Assembly: GCA_964426945.1 (NCBI GenBank)
Contig: CAYRSS010000006.1
Location: 80,343 to 144,342, forward strand
Length of the DNA stretch: 64,000 bases
Direction of reading: 5' to 3'
Origin: CAYRSS01 sp964426945
GTDB lineage: Bacteria; Planctomycetota; Phycisphaerae; UBA1845
Shown: positions 42,163-52,500 of the stretch, piece by piece
How positions within the stretch are numbered: position 1 is the stretch's first letter
Layout: each line of letters starts with the position of its first letter
Made by a program: the position numbers and the translations under genes
The notes under the pieces: generated by a model
The model's database searches: none
What the model was told of the DNA's origin: nothing
Seen by the model: only the letters and a program-made list of their open reading frames with translations

Positions 42163-43401
42163 ATGGCAACATTTGTATACGAGGCCATGAACCAGCATGG
42201 CGAAGAGGTCAAGGACCAGGTCGAAGCCGCTTCGACCGAGGATGCCTTGGCAAAAATTCGCACGCTGGGCTACTTCCCGACCCGCATCGCCGAAAAGGGC
42301 GGGAAGAAGAAGGAGCAGGCCACCAAGAAGAAGGGCAAGCCCGTCTCCTTCGGCGGCGTTTCGACCAAGCGCATGACGCAGTTCACGCGTCAGCTCTCCA
42401 CGCTGATCGACGCGGGCCTGCCGATTCTGCGCAGCCTGAACATCCTTCAGGAGCAGCAGAAACCCGGCAACCTCAAGAACGTGCTTCGCGCGGTCGCGGA
42501 CGACATTGAGGCCGGGGCGACGCTCTCGGAGGCGATGGGCAAGCACCCCAAGACCTTCAACCGGCTTTACGTGAACATGGTGGCGGCGGGCGAGACGGGC
42601 GGCGTGCTCGACACGATCCTCCAGCGCCTGGCCGAGTTCATGGAGAAGGCCGCCAAGCTGAAGCGCAAGATCATCGGCGCGATGGTGTACCCCGTCGTCG
42701 TCATTCTCTTCGCGGTCGGTATCGTGTCGGGCATCATGATCGTCGTTATCCCGAAGTTCAAAGAGATCTTCATCGACTTCGGCGTTCCGCTGCCCGCGCC
42801 CACGGTGCTGCTGATGGGGATTTCCGACTGGTTCGTGGACGGGTCTCCACCGGGCTGGGCGGTGATTCTCTTCTCGCCGATTGTGCTGGCGGTCCTGTTC
42901 AAACTGGTGCGCTCGTCGCAGGGCGGGCGCTACGCGGTGGACGTGGTCGCGCTCAAGATACCCATTCTCGGCAAACTGCTGATGAAGACAGCCGTCGCGC
43001 GGTTCACGCGGACACTGGGCACGCTCATCACGGCGGGTGTGCCGATTCTCGAAGCCATCATGATCACCAAGGAGACCTCGGGCAACGAGGTCTACGCCCG
43101 GGCGCTGCAGGTGGTGCACGACTCGATCCGCGAGGGCGAGAGCTTCGCCAACCCGCTGCGCGCGTCGAAGGTGGTCGACTCGATCGTCGTCAACATGGTC
43201 GACGTCGGTGAGGAGACGGGCGAGCTCGACAAGATGCTCATGAAGGTGGCGGACAACTACGACGAAGAGGTGGACGTCATCGTGGCGAGCCTCGTGTCGC
43301 TGCTTGAGCCGATCATGGTGGTCGTGCTCGGTGTGATCGTCGGCTTCATCGTCGTCGCGCTGTTCATGCCGCTGATCTCGCTGATCGAATCGGTGTCGTA
43401 G
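42163..43401 (+). CDS. GspF/PilC inner-membrane platform protein
   Basis: 412 residues from the ATG at 42163 (GAGGG upstream); the in-frame ATG at 42133 lacks support. Two GspF domains are visible. The first has MTQFTRQLSTLIDAGLPILRS and VNMVAAGETGGVLDTIL; the second has ARFTRTLGTLITAGVPILEA and VNMVDVGEETGELDKML. Three hydrophobic segments lie around KIIGAMVYPVVVILFAVGI, WAVILFSPIVLAVLF and the C-terminal MVVVLGVIVGFIVVALFMPL. It anchors the ATPase to the membrane and drives pseudopilin polymerisation. A 194-base gap separates it from the second ATPase; no gene fits in it. Confidence 0.93.
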   Translation: MATFVYEAMNQHGEEVKDQVEAASTEDALAKIRTLGYFPTRIAEKGGKKKEQATKKKGKPVSFGGVSTKRMTQFTRQLSTLIDAGLPILRSLNILQEQQKPGNLKNVLRAVADDIEAGATLSEAMGKHPKTFNRLYVNMVAAGETGGVLDTILQRLAEFMEKAAKLKRKIIGAMVYPVVVILFAVGIVSGIMIVVIPKFKEIFIDFGVPLPAPTVLLMGISDWFVDGSPPGWAVILFSPIVLAVLFKLVRSSQGGRYAVDVVALKIPILGKLLMKTAVARFTRTLGTLITAGVPILEAIMITKETSGNEVYARALQVVHDSIREGESFANPLRASKVVDSIVVNMVDVGEETGELDKMLMKVADNYDEEVDVIVASLVSLLEPIMVVVLGVIVGFIVVALFMPLISLIESVS

Positions 43402-43453
43402 TGGCGGGGTGTCGGCGCAGGTCGCCGGCGACGCCCAGGAAGGACGCAGTCAC

Positions 43454-44509
43454 ATGCATCGCAACACAGGCTCAGCCGGGCGTCGCGCGTTTACGCTCAT
43501 CGAGCTGCTCGTGGTCATCTCGATCATCGGGCTGCTGATCGGCATCCTCATTCCGTCGATGAACGCGATCCGCACGCGGGCCAAGGTCGTCGACACGCAG
43601 GCGCGGTTCGCCTCGATCGAGGCCGGCCTCGAAGCCTACCGCGGCGAGCGCGGCCTCGACGGCACTTATCCGCCCTCGCGCAGCGACTTTGTCGAGAACG
43701 GCGTCCCCAAGATCGCCAACCCCTTCTCGACCACCGCCGGTGGCAACCCGACGACCGAGGTCGCCGGGGCACACCTGTTGGCGATGGCGCTGATGGGGGC
43801 CGACCTGCTCGGGCCGCCCGGCTTCAAGGACTTTGACCGCGACGGCCGCTGGGCTGACGACACCCACCGCGGACCCGGCGGCGCCTACGAGCGCGTCGAG
43901 ACCGGCACGCCCGACGTGCTGGGGACCCCGGTAAAGCCCCGCTATCCCGGCGGGACCGAGAGCGGCTTCGTCGATTCGGGCATGCAGAAGAAGGCGGGCA
44001 CGCTGACTCAACTTCGCAGCGAAACGGTCATCGTGACCGAGGCGGGCGGCACCTTCAACGACGACACCGGCTTGTTGCCGCTCTTCCTCGACGGTTTCGG
44101 CCGGCCGATTCTTTACTATCGCGCGAACCCCGCGGCCCGCGTCATGATCGACGCGATGGCCGGCACGCCGGGCATCTACACCCAGCAGGACAACGCCGTC
44201 ATCACCGGCAGCGTCGGCGGCCCGGGCGCCCGCACGGGCCTGAGCTTCGGCCAGCGGGCCAACGATCGCGGCAACCTCCACGAACTGGTCCGCGTCGCGC
44301 CGGTTCCCCCGGTCGTTCCGCCGACCGGGCCGACCAACCCGATCGTCACCGACGACACCTACGCCGATTCGTTCGCCCGGTTCATCTTTGATCCGGATGT
44401 GAAGGCGAACAATGTGCCGGTGCGCAAGGACAGCTTCCTGCTGATCGCCGCCGGCAAGGACGGGGTTTACGGCACGATCGACGACGTTACGAACTGGACC
44501 AGGAAGTAG
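43454..44509 (+). CDS. Type II secretion pseudopilin (major-type, GspG-like)
   Basis: 351 residues from the ATG at 43454, about 10 nt after GGAAGGA. The prepilin leader ends RRA, and the cleavage site A|FTLIELLVVISIIG is followed by the hydrophobic helix and Glu at +5. At -1 there is Ala instead of the canonical Gly. The C-terminus FLLIAAGKDGVYGTIDDVTN is a calcium-loop-like motif seen in planctomycete pseudopilins. It is larger than the about 140 residues of a classical GspG. It is the first of five pseudopilin genes; a prepilin peptidase is not in the window. Confidence 0.87.
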   Translation: MHRNTGSAGRRAFTLIELLVVISIIGLLIGILIPSMNAIRTRAKVVDTQARFASIEAGLEAYRGERGLDGTYPPSRSDFVENGVPKIANPFSTTAGGNPTTEVAGAHLLAMALMGADLLGPPGFKDFDRDGRWADDTHRGPGGAYERVETGTPDVLGTPVKPRYPGGTESGFVDSGMQKKAGTLTQLRSETVIVTEAGGTFNDDTGLLPLFLDGFGRPILYYRANPAARVMIDAMAGTPGIYTQQDNAVITGSVGGPGARTGLSFGQRANDRGNLHELVRVAPVPPVVPPTGPTNPIVTDDTYADSFARFIFDPDVKANNVPVRKDSFLLIAAGKDGVYGTIDDVTNWTRK

Positions 44510-44518
44510 AGGCTGCCC

Positions 44519-45469
44519 GTGTCGGTCAACCGCCGGACATTCCGTTGCGACCGCCGTGCGGCGTTTACGCTCGTCGAGTTGCTCGTGGTGATCACGATCA
44601 TCGCCGTGCTCGCGGGCGCGCTGATTACGGTCAGCGCCGGCGTGTGGAAGAACAGCCAGGCCAAGCAGACCCACGCGGTCATCATGCTGGTGCAGCAGGC
44701 GGTGGACGAGTTCCACAAGTCGCCGCCGGCGTTCGTGAGCACGCGGCAGGGCGACGCCTCGTACAAGGCGCGCTACGGCAGTTTCCCGGCTGACGAGCTC
44801 GAGGTTTTCACGCGCTTCGGTGTGCCCGGCGCGCCGTCGGGCGGCGGGGCGAACTGGTCGCTTGCGCCCGGCAAGGTCGAGGTCGTGCCCTCGCCGTCGG
44901 GCGGCCCGACCTATCCGGCGATGACCTTCGGCCGCAGCCCCGCGAGTCCCTCGATCGAGCACCGCGACCTGGCGGCCATGCTGCTGACCATCGAGCTGTA
45001 CAGCGAACAGGGGCGGATGATCCTCGAGCGGATCGATTCGCACTACTGGTCGCAGGGCGCGGTTGATCCGGCCACATCGGAGCCGCTGCAGTTCCTCGAC
45101 CGTGACGACAACGGCCGGTTCAACGAAGGCGACACGCCGATCCGCTGGCTGGTCGATCACTGGGGCACGCCGCTGGCGTATTACACCCAGCGCGACTGGA
45201 AGGGCACGCCCAGCGACCGCGTTTCGACCAACCACGCCGCGTGGAACCGGGCTTCGACGGCGATGGTCCGCCTCAACGGCGGCCGGCCGGTGATCATGTC
45301 CTACGGCCCCAATGGCGAGAGCCAGCTGGCCGGCGCGACGCCGACAGTCGGCGTGCTGCTGCACGAAGACCTGATCGACGACAACCGCGTCAACAACCCG
45401 CTCAACGCCGACAACATCTACGCGGATCCGGCCCTGGCCGAGAAGCTGTCGAAGGGGATCGAGCCGTGA
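44519..45469 (+). CDS. Type II secretion pseudopilin
   Basis: 316 residues starting at GTG 44519, with GAGG 5-9 nt upstream and 9 bases after the previous stop. The leader ends RRAA, and the site A|FTLVELLVVITIIAVLAG has Glu at +5 and again Ala at -1. The rest is a globular domain without a recognised signature; it contains DRDDNGRFNEGDTPIRWLVD, a possible calcium-binding loop. The end shares a four-base GTGA overlap with the next gene. Probably a minor pseudopilin (GspH/I-like class), but exact assignment cannot be made by eye. Confidence 0.85.
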   Translation: MSVNRRTFRCDRRAAFTLVELLVVITIIAVLAGALITVSAGVWKNSQAKQTHAVIMLVQQAVDEFHKSPPAFVSTRQGDASYKARYGSFPADELEVFTRFGVPGAPSGGGANWSLAPGKVEVVPSPSGGPTYPAMTFGRSPASPSIEHRDLAAMLLTIELYSEQGRMILERIDSHYWSQGAVDPATSEPLQFLDRDDNGRFNEGDTPIRWLVDHWGTPLAYYTQRDWKGTPSDRVSTNHAAWNRASTAMVRLNGGRPVIMSYGPNGESQLAGATPTVGVLLHEDLIDDNRVNNPLNADNIYADPALAEKLSKGIEP

Positions 45470-46446
45470 TTACCACCCTTTCGAGCCGACATGCGGCTTG
45501 TTCGTCTGCCGCGGCTCCGCGTCGCCGGCGCGGCTTCACCATGATCGAGCTGGGCGTGGTCATTACGATCATCGCCTTGCTGATCACGATTGTGCTGCCC
45601 TCGGTGACGCGCATGTGGTCGGCGCGCAAAGTCGCGACCGCGGAAAACTACATGCGCGCGGCGCTGACGATCGCGCTGCGTCGGGCCGCCTCGCCCGATC
45701 GGGGCGAGTCGGGCCTGCTCTTCGTGCTCGACGAGACCGGCGCCCAGCGTATCTACCAGATCGAGCGCCAGGCCGTGCGCGACCCGGCCAACTTCAACGC
45801 CACGCGCGGCGCGCTGATTTCGCAGAATCGTTTCGTGATTCTGGAGGATGCCGAATACGTCGTGCCCGAGCCGATGCGCTTCGTGCCCCTGTGGGCCGTG
45901 CGCACGCAGGACAGCGACAACGCCCCCTTCGCCTACTCGCCCGAGGAGCTGGCCAACAACAATTTCGAGACGCCGGGCCTCTCGGTCGGCTCGTGGCAGG
46001 AGGGGCAGCGTCACCGCAACTACTTCAGTCTTGTGTTTTCGCCCGACGGACGCCTGCTCACCGGGCGCGACGTGCTGATCGTTGACGCCGACGAGAACGA
46101 CGACGGCCTGGGCGATCGCACCGGCCTGCGCGTCGGCGAAGCCGAGGAGTACTACGCGGTCTACAGCACCGACGAAGGCGACCAGCTCGACATTGATCCG
46201 GCCGGCGATCTGCGACTGGAGGATCTCGTATCGGCGTTCCAGGCTGGTTCCGGCGTGGCCACGGCGATCAACTTCCCCGCGGTCAACGGCGTGCTGCTCT
46301 ATGACGAGTCGGTCTTCGCCGCGCAGCCGACGCCGGTGGCGAAGCGCGAGGCGCTGTTGAGTTTCGCTCGTCCGTTCTACATCGCGGGTCCTGGCGGGGC
46401 GCTGGTGCGCGGCCCCATCGGTGAAACGAAGGAGGTCACGCCATGA
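45466..46446 (+). CDS. Type II secretion pseudopilin
   Basis: 326 residues from GTG 45466, which overlaps the previous stop as GTGA and has AAGGGGA 7 nt upstream. An earlier in-frame ATG lies deep inside the previous gene and is unlikely. The leader ends RRRRG and the site is the canonical G|FTMIELGVVITIIALLI, the only one of the five with Gly at -1. The remaining 290 residues have an acidic stretch DADENDDGLGDRTG that could bind calcium. No subtype signature is recognised. Followed by an ATGA overlap with the next gene. Confidence 0.85.
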   Translation: MITTLSSRHAACSSAAAPRRRRGFTMIELGVVITIIALLITIVLPSVTRMWSARKVATAENYMRAALTIALRRAASPDRGESGLLFVLDETGAQRIYQIERQAVRDPANFNATRGALISQNRFVILEDAEYVVPEPMRFVPLWAVRTQDSDNAPFAYSPEELANNNFETPGLSVGSWQEGQRHRNYFSLVFSPDGRLLTGRDVLIVDADENDDGLGDRTGLRVGEAEEYYAVYSTDEGDQLDIDPAGDLRLEDLVSAFQAGSGVATAINFPAVNGVLLYDESVFAAQPTPVAKREALLSFARPFYIAGPGGALVRGPIGETKEVTP

Positions 46447-47726
46447 CCGGCGCCGCACGCCTCGCCCGACGCCGGGCGGCCTTCTCGCTGATCGAGCTGA
46501 TGATCGCCGTGGTGATCCTCGGCTTCGGCATGGTCCTCGTCGCCACGATGTTCCCCGTGGGCTGGGTGAAGGCGAAGCAGTTGACCGACACCGCCGCCCG
46601 CCTGGCCATGGTGGAGAACGGCGAGTCGCAGCTTTCGCTGACCGCCATGGTCGACGGCGCGCAGTACGACGCCCACACCTTCGCGGGCGATTTGTACATC
46701 GAAGGCAATCCGGCCTTCGGCACGGCGCTGCTGATCACCTATGCCGACACTCGCGTGCACGCCGTCCATGCCGAGAACCGACTGATGTCCGGCGGCGCGC
46801 CGATCAGCGAGTCTCCCTGTGACGAGATGCGGCTCGACCGGATGGTGTTCTACGGCGTGGCCGATCCGTGCGACGCGGGCCCGCTGAGCGCCTACCGCAC
46901 GCCGCGGATTCCGTTTCACACGCGGTTCTATCCCCCGCTCGAACGCTACGTCACGCCCGGCGGTTCGCCGCCGACGCCCGACGCCCGCTGGGAAGCCGCC
47001 CTCGACGATCGTCACCACGCGTGGGCGGCGCTGAGCCGGCTCCGCAAGCAGGTCGGTCCGTTCCCCGGCGGCCCCATGGCGGAGGCCGTGGCCGCGCTGG
47101 GCCAGACGCGGGCCTTCGATGTGTACTTCGTCTCGCTGCGCCGCTCGCGCTCGACGATGCGCTACCCGCAGCAGGATCCCGCGCCCGTGCGCACGCCTTC
47201 GTGGCAGGATCGCGAACTGGTCGTTGCGCCGCGTGCGCTGGGGGCCGATCGGGACACCATGCTCCCTGTGCCCTGGCGGCTGCAGGTCGGGTTTGATCCG
47301 GCCGCGATGAACAGCCGCGCCGCCGCCACCGGCGTGCCGACGGAGATCCAGGTGCCCCCGCCCGGCGCCGATACCGACTTCCCCGGCTGGGTGGTCGACT
47401 TCTTCACCGAGGGCACCTCCTTCGTGGACGAGTTCACCGGCCAGATCTACCAGGTCCAGAAGCGCCGCATCGTGACCGAGGGGGGGCGCGAGCGGGCGTT
47501 TCTCACGCTCGATCGCGAGGTCTTCCTTGAGGATCTGGACGACGGCGAAAACCGCGGCCTGGTCCCGCCGACCCTCCAGCCCGAGGAGTCGCTCCGCTGC
47601 GTCTGGGTCTACCCCCCGCCGGTCAAGTTCGACCGCCCGGGCGACGGCGACGTGCTCGTGGATGGCCCGTCCCCGGTCATCGGGATCGACGTCCGTACCC
47701 TTCACGTCTCCCCCAAGCCTGAGTAG
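46443..47726 (+). CDS. Type II secretion pseudopilin
   Basis: 427 residues, starting in an ATGA overlap with the previous gene. The leader ends RRRAA and the site is A|FSLIELMIAVVILGFGMVL, with Glu at +5 and Ala at -1. The FSLIEVMIA-like core is closest to the GspI/GspJ class, though the protein is far longer than the classical about 120-200 residues. The C-terminal part (WVVDFFTEGTSFVDEFTGQI) has no family match known to me. It is followed by 230 bases without a gene before the next pseudopilin. Confidence 0.83.
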   Translation: MTGAARLARRRAAFSLIELMIAVVILGFGMVLVATMFPVGWVKAKQLTDTAARLAMVENGESQLSLTAMVDGAQYDAHTFAGDLYIEGNPAFGTALLITYADTRVHAVHAENRLMSGGAPISESPCDEMRLDRMVFYGVADPCDAGPLSAYRTPRIPFHTRFYPPLERYVTPGGSPPTPDARWEAALDDRHHAWAALSRLRKQVGPFPGGPMAEAVAALGQTRAFDVYFVSLRRSRSTMRYPQQDPAPVRTPSWQDRELVVAPRALGADRDTMLPVPWRLQVGFDPAAMNSRAAATGVPTEIQVPPPGADTDFPGWVVDFFTEGTSFVDEFTGQIYQVQKRRIVTEGGRERAFLTLDREVFLEDLDDGENRGLVPPTLQPEESLRCVWVYPPPVKFDRPGDGDVLVDGPSPVIGIDVRTLHVSPKPE

Positions 47727-47956
47727 GGCGCTTGAAGTGCTGATTTATAGGACGCCTCCCCGGTGCGTGCGCGATTCTGCGCAGTTTGGTGGCGTCTGAC
47801 GGGCCTTGCCGCTTGGTTCGATGGCGATAATTCACACCCGTGATTCCTCGCCGAAAAGAAGCCCCCGACCCTAGACCGACACCTACCTGACGCGATAATG
47901 GCCCGGGCGGAGACGGACGGAATACCCCGGACGCCCCCCCAGTGGTCGCGTGAGAC

Positions 47957-49426
47957 ATGGCTAAGTACGCTTACAGCAATAATTTGCGGACATCCCGCGC
48001 CTTCACCGGCAAGTCCGCCTTTACGCTCGCCGAGCTGATCGTGGCGGTCGGTGTCTTGGCGCTGATGCTCGCGTTGGCTGGCCAGGTGTTCAGCGTGACC
48101 AGCCGCTCTTCCGGCCAGGCGACGGCGTTGACCACGGTGACGCACGCCCTGCGTTCGCTGGAGAAGACGCTTCGCGAGGATCTCCGCCACGTCAATAAGG
48201 CCGACTCGGTGATGGTGATCCAGTCCAACCCGATGTCGGCGTACTGGACGCTGAGCGGGCGGGACGCCGATTCGGTCGGTCCCGAGGGTCGCATTAACCC
48301 GAACGACGGCTACCCGCACGCCGCCGATGCTGAGCGCGAGATCGCCGCTCCGGGCACCACCGGCGTGCGGATCATGACGCCGCCGCGGGCTGACCTGCTG
48401 ATGTTCTTCTCGACGCGGAAGGCGTCGAGTCGTCTATGGAACGGCACGATCGGCCAGGCGCAGCAGGTGGTCTACGGCCACTCGATCCCGACCGAACTTC
48501 GGGCGCTGCCCGGTGGCACCTATCAGTCCGACTTCGACGCCGGCGCGTTCCCGACGGACGGCTCGCTCGTGCTGACTCCTGCGCAGGATTGGCACCTGGC
48601 CCGTCGCTCGGTGATTCTGTCGGAGGCGTCTTCGCCTGTCGTCGAGGATCCGCGGGGGACCGGTCCGGTTTCGGCCTGGTCGGACCAGCCGACGACGCTC
48701 GACATCCTGCTCGGCAACCAGGACGTGCTGGGCGACTTCGATTACGAGCGTCAGGTGCTCCAGCTTCATCCGTGGCCGGACGGCCGCTATCCGCCCTTTC
48801 TGCCGCGCGTGCTTCCGCTGAACGGACCGGTGCCGGTGCGCAGCCTGGTGGATCTGGATCCTCCGGCGGGCGCTTCGGCGCTGCTGGGTCATTACTTCCT
48901 GCCGAACTGTGCCTCGTTCAAGGTGGAGTGGGCCCTCGACCCGAACAGCGAGTATGTCCGTGGCCGTATGGGTTCGGCGCTCGAGGCGACGGTCGGCGGC
49001 CGGCTCGACGGCGAGCCCGAGGTCTACTGGATCGACATGGGTCGGTTCCCGACGTCGGCTTCTTATCAGGACGGCGCGTTCCAGGCGCTGTTTGACGCGG
49101 CGGACCGGGCCGAGGCCGCGGGCGACGATGCCCGCGCCTGGCGTCTGCGTCAGCTCCTCACCGAGGAGAAGGGCGTCGAGGGCGGCAACTACTACAGTCT
49201 CGTCAGCCGTTTTCAGGACACGGAAAACTGGAACCCGTTCGGCGGTCCCCGTCCGAACACGGCGATCTTCAAGCCGCTCACCCGTCGGGAGACCGACGAG
49301 GCTGCGCCGCTGGTCGAAGATCCGATTTTCCCGGGCGCGCTGCGTATTACGGTGGATGTGTTCGACGATGCGCGACGGCTCGAGCGTCCGATCCGTCACG
49401 TGATGATCATTCCGATCGGCTCGTAG
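47957..49426 (+). CDS. Type II secretion pseudopilin (GspJ-like)
   Basis: 489 residues. A longer leader (MAKYAYSNNLRTSRAFTGKS) precedes the site A|FTLAELIVAVGVLALML, with Ala at -1 and Glu at +5. The helix continues into SLEKTLREDLRHVNKAD, similar to the extended helix and membrane-proximal region of GspJ. It is much longer than GspJ elsewhere. The preceding 230 bases contain no gene or clear promoter. It is followed after 78 bases by the GspK-like giant gene, consistent with the usual GspJ-GspK order. Confidence 0.82.
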   Translation: MAKYAYSNNLRTSRAFTGKSAFTLAELIVAVGVLALMLALAGQVFSVTSRSSGQATALTTVTHALRSLEKTLREDLRHVNKADSVMVIQSNPMSAYWTLSGRDADSVGPEGRINPNDGYPHAADAEREIAAPGTTGVRIMTPPRADLLMFFSTRKASSRLWNGTIGQAQQVVYGHSIPTELRALPGGTYQSDFDAGAFPTDGSLVLTPAQDWHLARRSVILSEASSPVVEDPRGTGPVSAWSDQPTTLDILLGNQDVLGDFDYERQVLQLHPWPDGRYPPFLPRVLPLNGPVPVRSLVDLDPPAGASALLGHYFLPNCASFKVEWALDPNSEYVRGRMGSALEATVGGRLDGEPEVYWIDMGRFPTSASYQDGAFQALFDAADRAEAAGDDARAWRLRQLLTEEKGVEGGNYYSLVSRFQDTENWNPFGGPRPNTAIFKPLTRRETDEAAPLVEDPIFPGALRITVDVFDDARRLERPIRHVMIIPIGS

Positions 49427-49504
49427 GGCCGGCGGTGTGGCCGGTCGGCGCGGGGGCCTGCGACATTCGGATCGCGGCCGGCGTCGACGCTTGATGAGTG
49501 CTGT

Positions 49505-52500
49505 GTGAGTCCTATGGAAACCAGTCGCACCCACAATCAGTGGACGGACCGGGTGGCCGGACGGGCGCGTCGCCGACGAGGCACCGTGCTGGTTCTGGTC
49601 ATTGCCCTGCTGGGCATCCTGTTCGTCATGGGGGTCACGTTCATCACGTCGATGAACTCGGCCGAGAAGGTCGGCGCTCTTGAGGAGCGTCGCATGCAGG
49701 CTGAGTCCGGCGGCGACGCGATGTTTGCCGAAGCGGGCAACATCGTTCGCGACGCGATCATCGCCAAGGCCGGCGTTCCCTTCGGCAGCGAGCCTACCGG
49801 CGCCTCGAGCGTCGCCTGGGCCGAGGCGATGGACATCCACAACACCTTCGGGCCGGCCGTGCCGGTCTGGTATCCGAGCTTCGCTGATCCCAATCGTCGC
49901 CTGGTCTATCGCACCTACGCCGACATCGGCGCCATCCGCAGCGGCGTGTTCGACGGTTCGACCCAGCGGGCGTTCCGTCGCGGTTTCGTGGCCGACGGTC
50001 CCTGCGGCGAGGGCAACGTCCTCAACTGGCGCGACTTCGCCGGCATCGACACCTCGTGGACGCCCGGCCTGCCGCTCTGCTTCGATCTCGACGCCGACGG
50101 CCAGGCGGATTTCAACATCATTCCGCTCGACGCGGATGGTGACGGCATCGTCGATACGCTGTCGTCCAACGGTACGGCCATCGGCCTGTCCGACGTGCAG
50201 CGCAGCGAACTGTCGGCGCTGGTGAACCCTGCCGGGCTGGCCGATCCGCCGGTCTACATGGGGCTGCGCATCGTGTCGCACGGCGCGATGGTTGATTTGA
50301 ACGAGGCTCATCCCAAGCTGGTGCAGAACATTCTCTCCGGCCGCGAAGGGGTCACGATCGATCACCGGCCGAGCCGTCCGCTCGATGACGGGCAGGGCTT
50401 CTACTCGCCCGCGGTCAACGAGTATCTGCTGCGTCGTCGCGGCGGGATCATGCCGCGCGTGCTGCCGCCGTCGAAGCTGCTCGGCAACTCTTCGCCGCTG
50501 GTCGACCGCGGCCAGTATCCCTACGGCCAGGGCGACCTCGCCGAGGTGCTGTTCGGCCCCAGCGGCGGCGGGGCGCTGGACTTCCAGACGCCGTTCACCA
50601 ACGGCCACCAGTACTGGCCCTATGACCCGGCCAACATCCATCCGGCTTCGCCGCCGGATCAGGAAGTGTCGGTGTGGGGCATGCGGCGTGAGGCCGACGC
50701 GGCCGCGTACTACGACCTGTCCGGCAGCGGTTTCGAGTTCGACCGCGTGCCGCTGGTGACGACCACCAGCCACAGCGACAACCTGGCCCGCGCCGTGGGC
50801 ATCCCGCCGCGTTCCATCGGTCTGGGCGGCGTGCCCACCGGTGTGCCGATCGGTGCGCCGGAGAACATGCTCCTGCTGATGCGCGACGCGAACTCGTGGG
50901 CGTGGCATCCGGAGTCGTGCGAGCCGCCGTTCGAGTACGCTGATTATCCGCAGGACCTGCCGAACGAGGGCGACTGTGCGTGTCCGACCGACGTGACCTG
51001 CGTCTTCAATCAGCGCAAGGGGCGGATGAAGCTGTCGATTCCGTGGCTTCAGACCGCGCTCGACAATCCGCCGCCGGGTTTCGACGCCACCAAGGCGCAG
51101 CGCCTGGTGCATGACGTGTTCATCATGATGCTGATGAACGCCCGCGACCTGTCGAACAACTGGGCGACGTTCGTGGACACCGGTCTGCCGCCGGGCGTGC
51201 AGCCCTACTGGCGTCCGAACTACGACGAGATCTCGCGCACGGCCGCGTCGTTGACGGCGAACTTCTTCGACTTCGCCGATGCCGACGACGTGCCCACGCG
51301 GGTGGCTCTTCGCGAGGTCAACTTCGGCGACTTTTCGCAGGATTATCTGAGCGCGGTCGGCCGCGAGACCGATCCGACCGATCCGAAGTACGTCTACGGT
51401 CTGGAGCGCCAGCCGTTCCTGACTGAGGCGGCGATTGAGTACGATCGTGCGGATGTGCCGGTGACCGAAGACACCACGCCCCTCGCCTGGGCGGTGGAGC
51501 TCTTCAACCCGTACGACACGGACATCGAGAACGCGCCGGGCAACGTGAACTACCTGCTCGTGCCCTTCGATCCTGCCGCGAATCCCGGCCAGGCGACGCA
51601 CATCGACAACGCCCCGCGCCTGCCGATCAGCGTGCGCATCCCGGCGCGCGGGTTTGCGGTCGTGATCGCCGGTACCGCGAGCAGCAGTGGCTCGCTTGTG
51701 GTGCCGTCCGGCGTTCAGGCGAACGTGCTGCCGAACAGCTATCTCGATGATGTGCGGCCCGGCTTCAGCTTCGCCTTGGTCCGCAGCGTTCAGTACCCCG
51801 GCGACGTCAATCGCACGGAGATCGTGGTCGATCAGTTCGCGTTTGCGGTGAACATCGCCGAGGAACTTCCGCCGGAGCTGCCTGCTGATGCGGCGGTCGT
51901 CTACTCGCGCGAGCGCGTCGCCTCGGCGGGCAACCGCTGGCGCGCGCCGGTGCCGCGTACGGCTACGCAGGACTTCGCTCACACCATCGGCGCGCCGAAC
52001 AACCACACCGAGCCGGAGATCCGTCCGGTCGAGGTGCAGTTCGCCGCCACCGGCAACCTGGCGACGGCCTATCCGACGACCGGCTCGATGCTGCTGCTAA
52101 TGCGCCACGCCAACCGGGCGATCACGCCGCCGACGGTGCAATACCCGCACCACGTGACGAGCGACCTGGGCCGCCTGGCGTTCACCACGCGTCTCGCCGG
52201 CAACGACAGCTCGACGCACGTCGTCAGCGGTGCGCCGCAGCAGGTCACCACCGAGATCAGCACCGAGATCGACAACGGCCGCATGCCGGTGTTCGACAAG
52301 GCCCGCCTGCACCACGTGGATCCGAGCCTCACGCTTCCCGGTCTGCCGGGCGACGTGGACAGCCTGCCGTGGGGGCAGCTCGTGTTTGACTATTTCACGG
52401 CCGTGCCGCTCACGAATCCCGGTCCCTACCGGGCGGCGGAGGATGACATTTACAACCCCGAGTGGCAGCCGGGCACCGACCCCGCCGCCAAGCCGCGCGT

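Noticed and set aside
48434..52006. A 1190-codon minus-strand open frame opposite the GspJ/GspK-like genes
   Set aside because: Arg/His/Val-rich translation without domains; the plus strand encodes recognisable pseudopilins in an ordered block.
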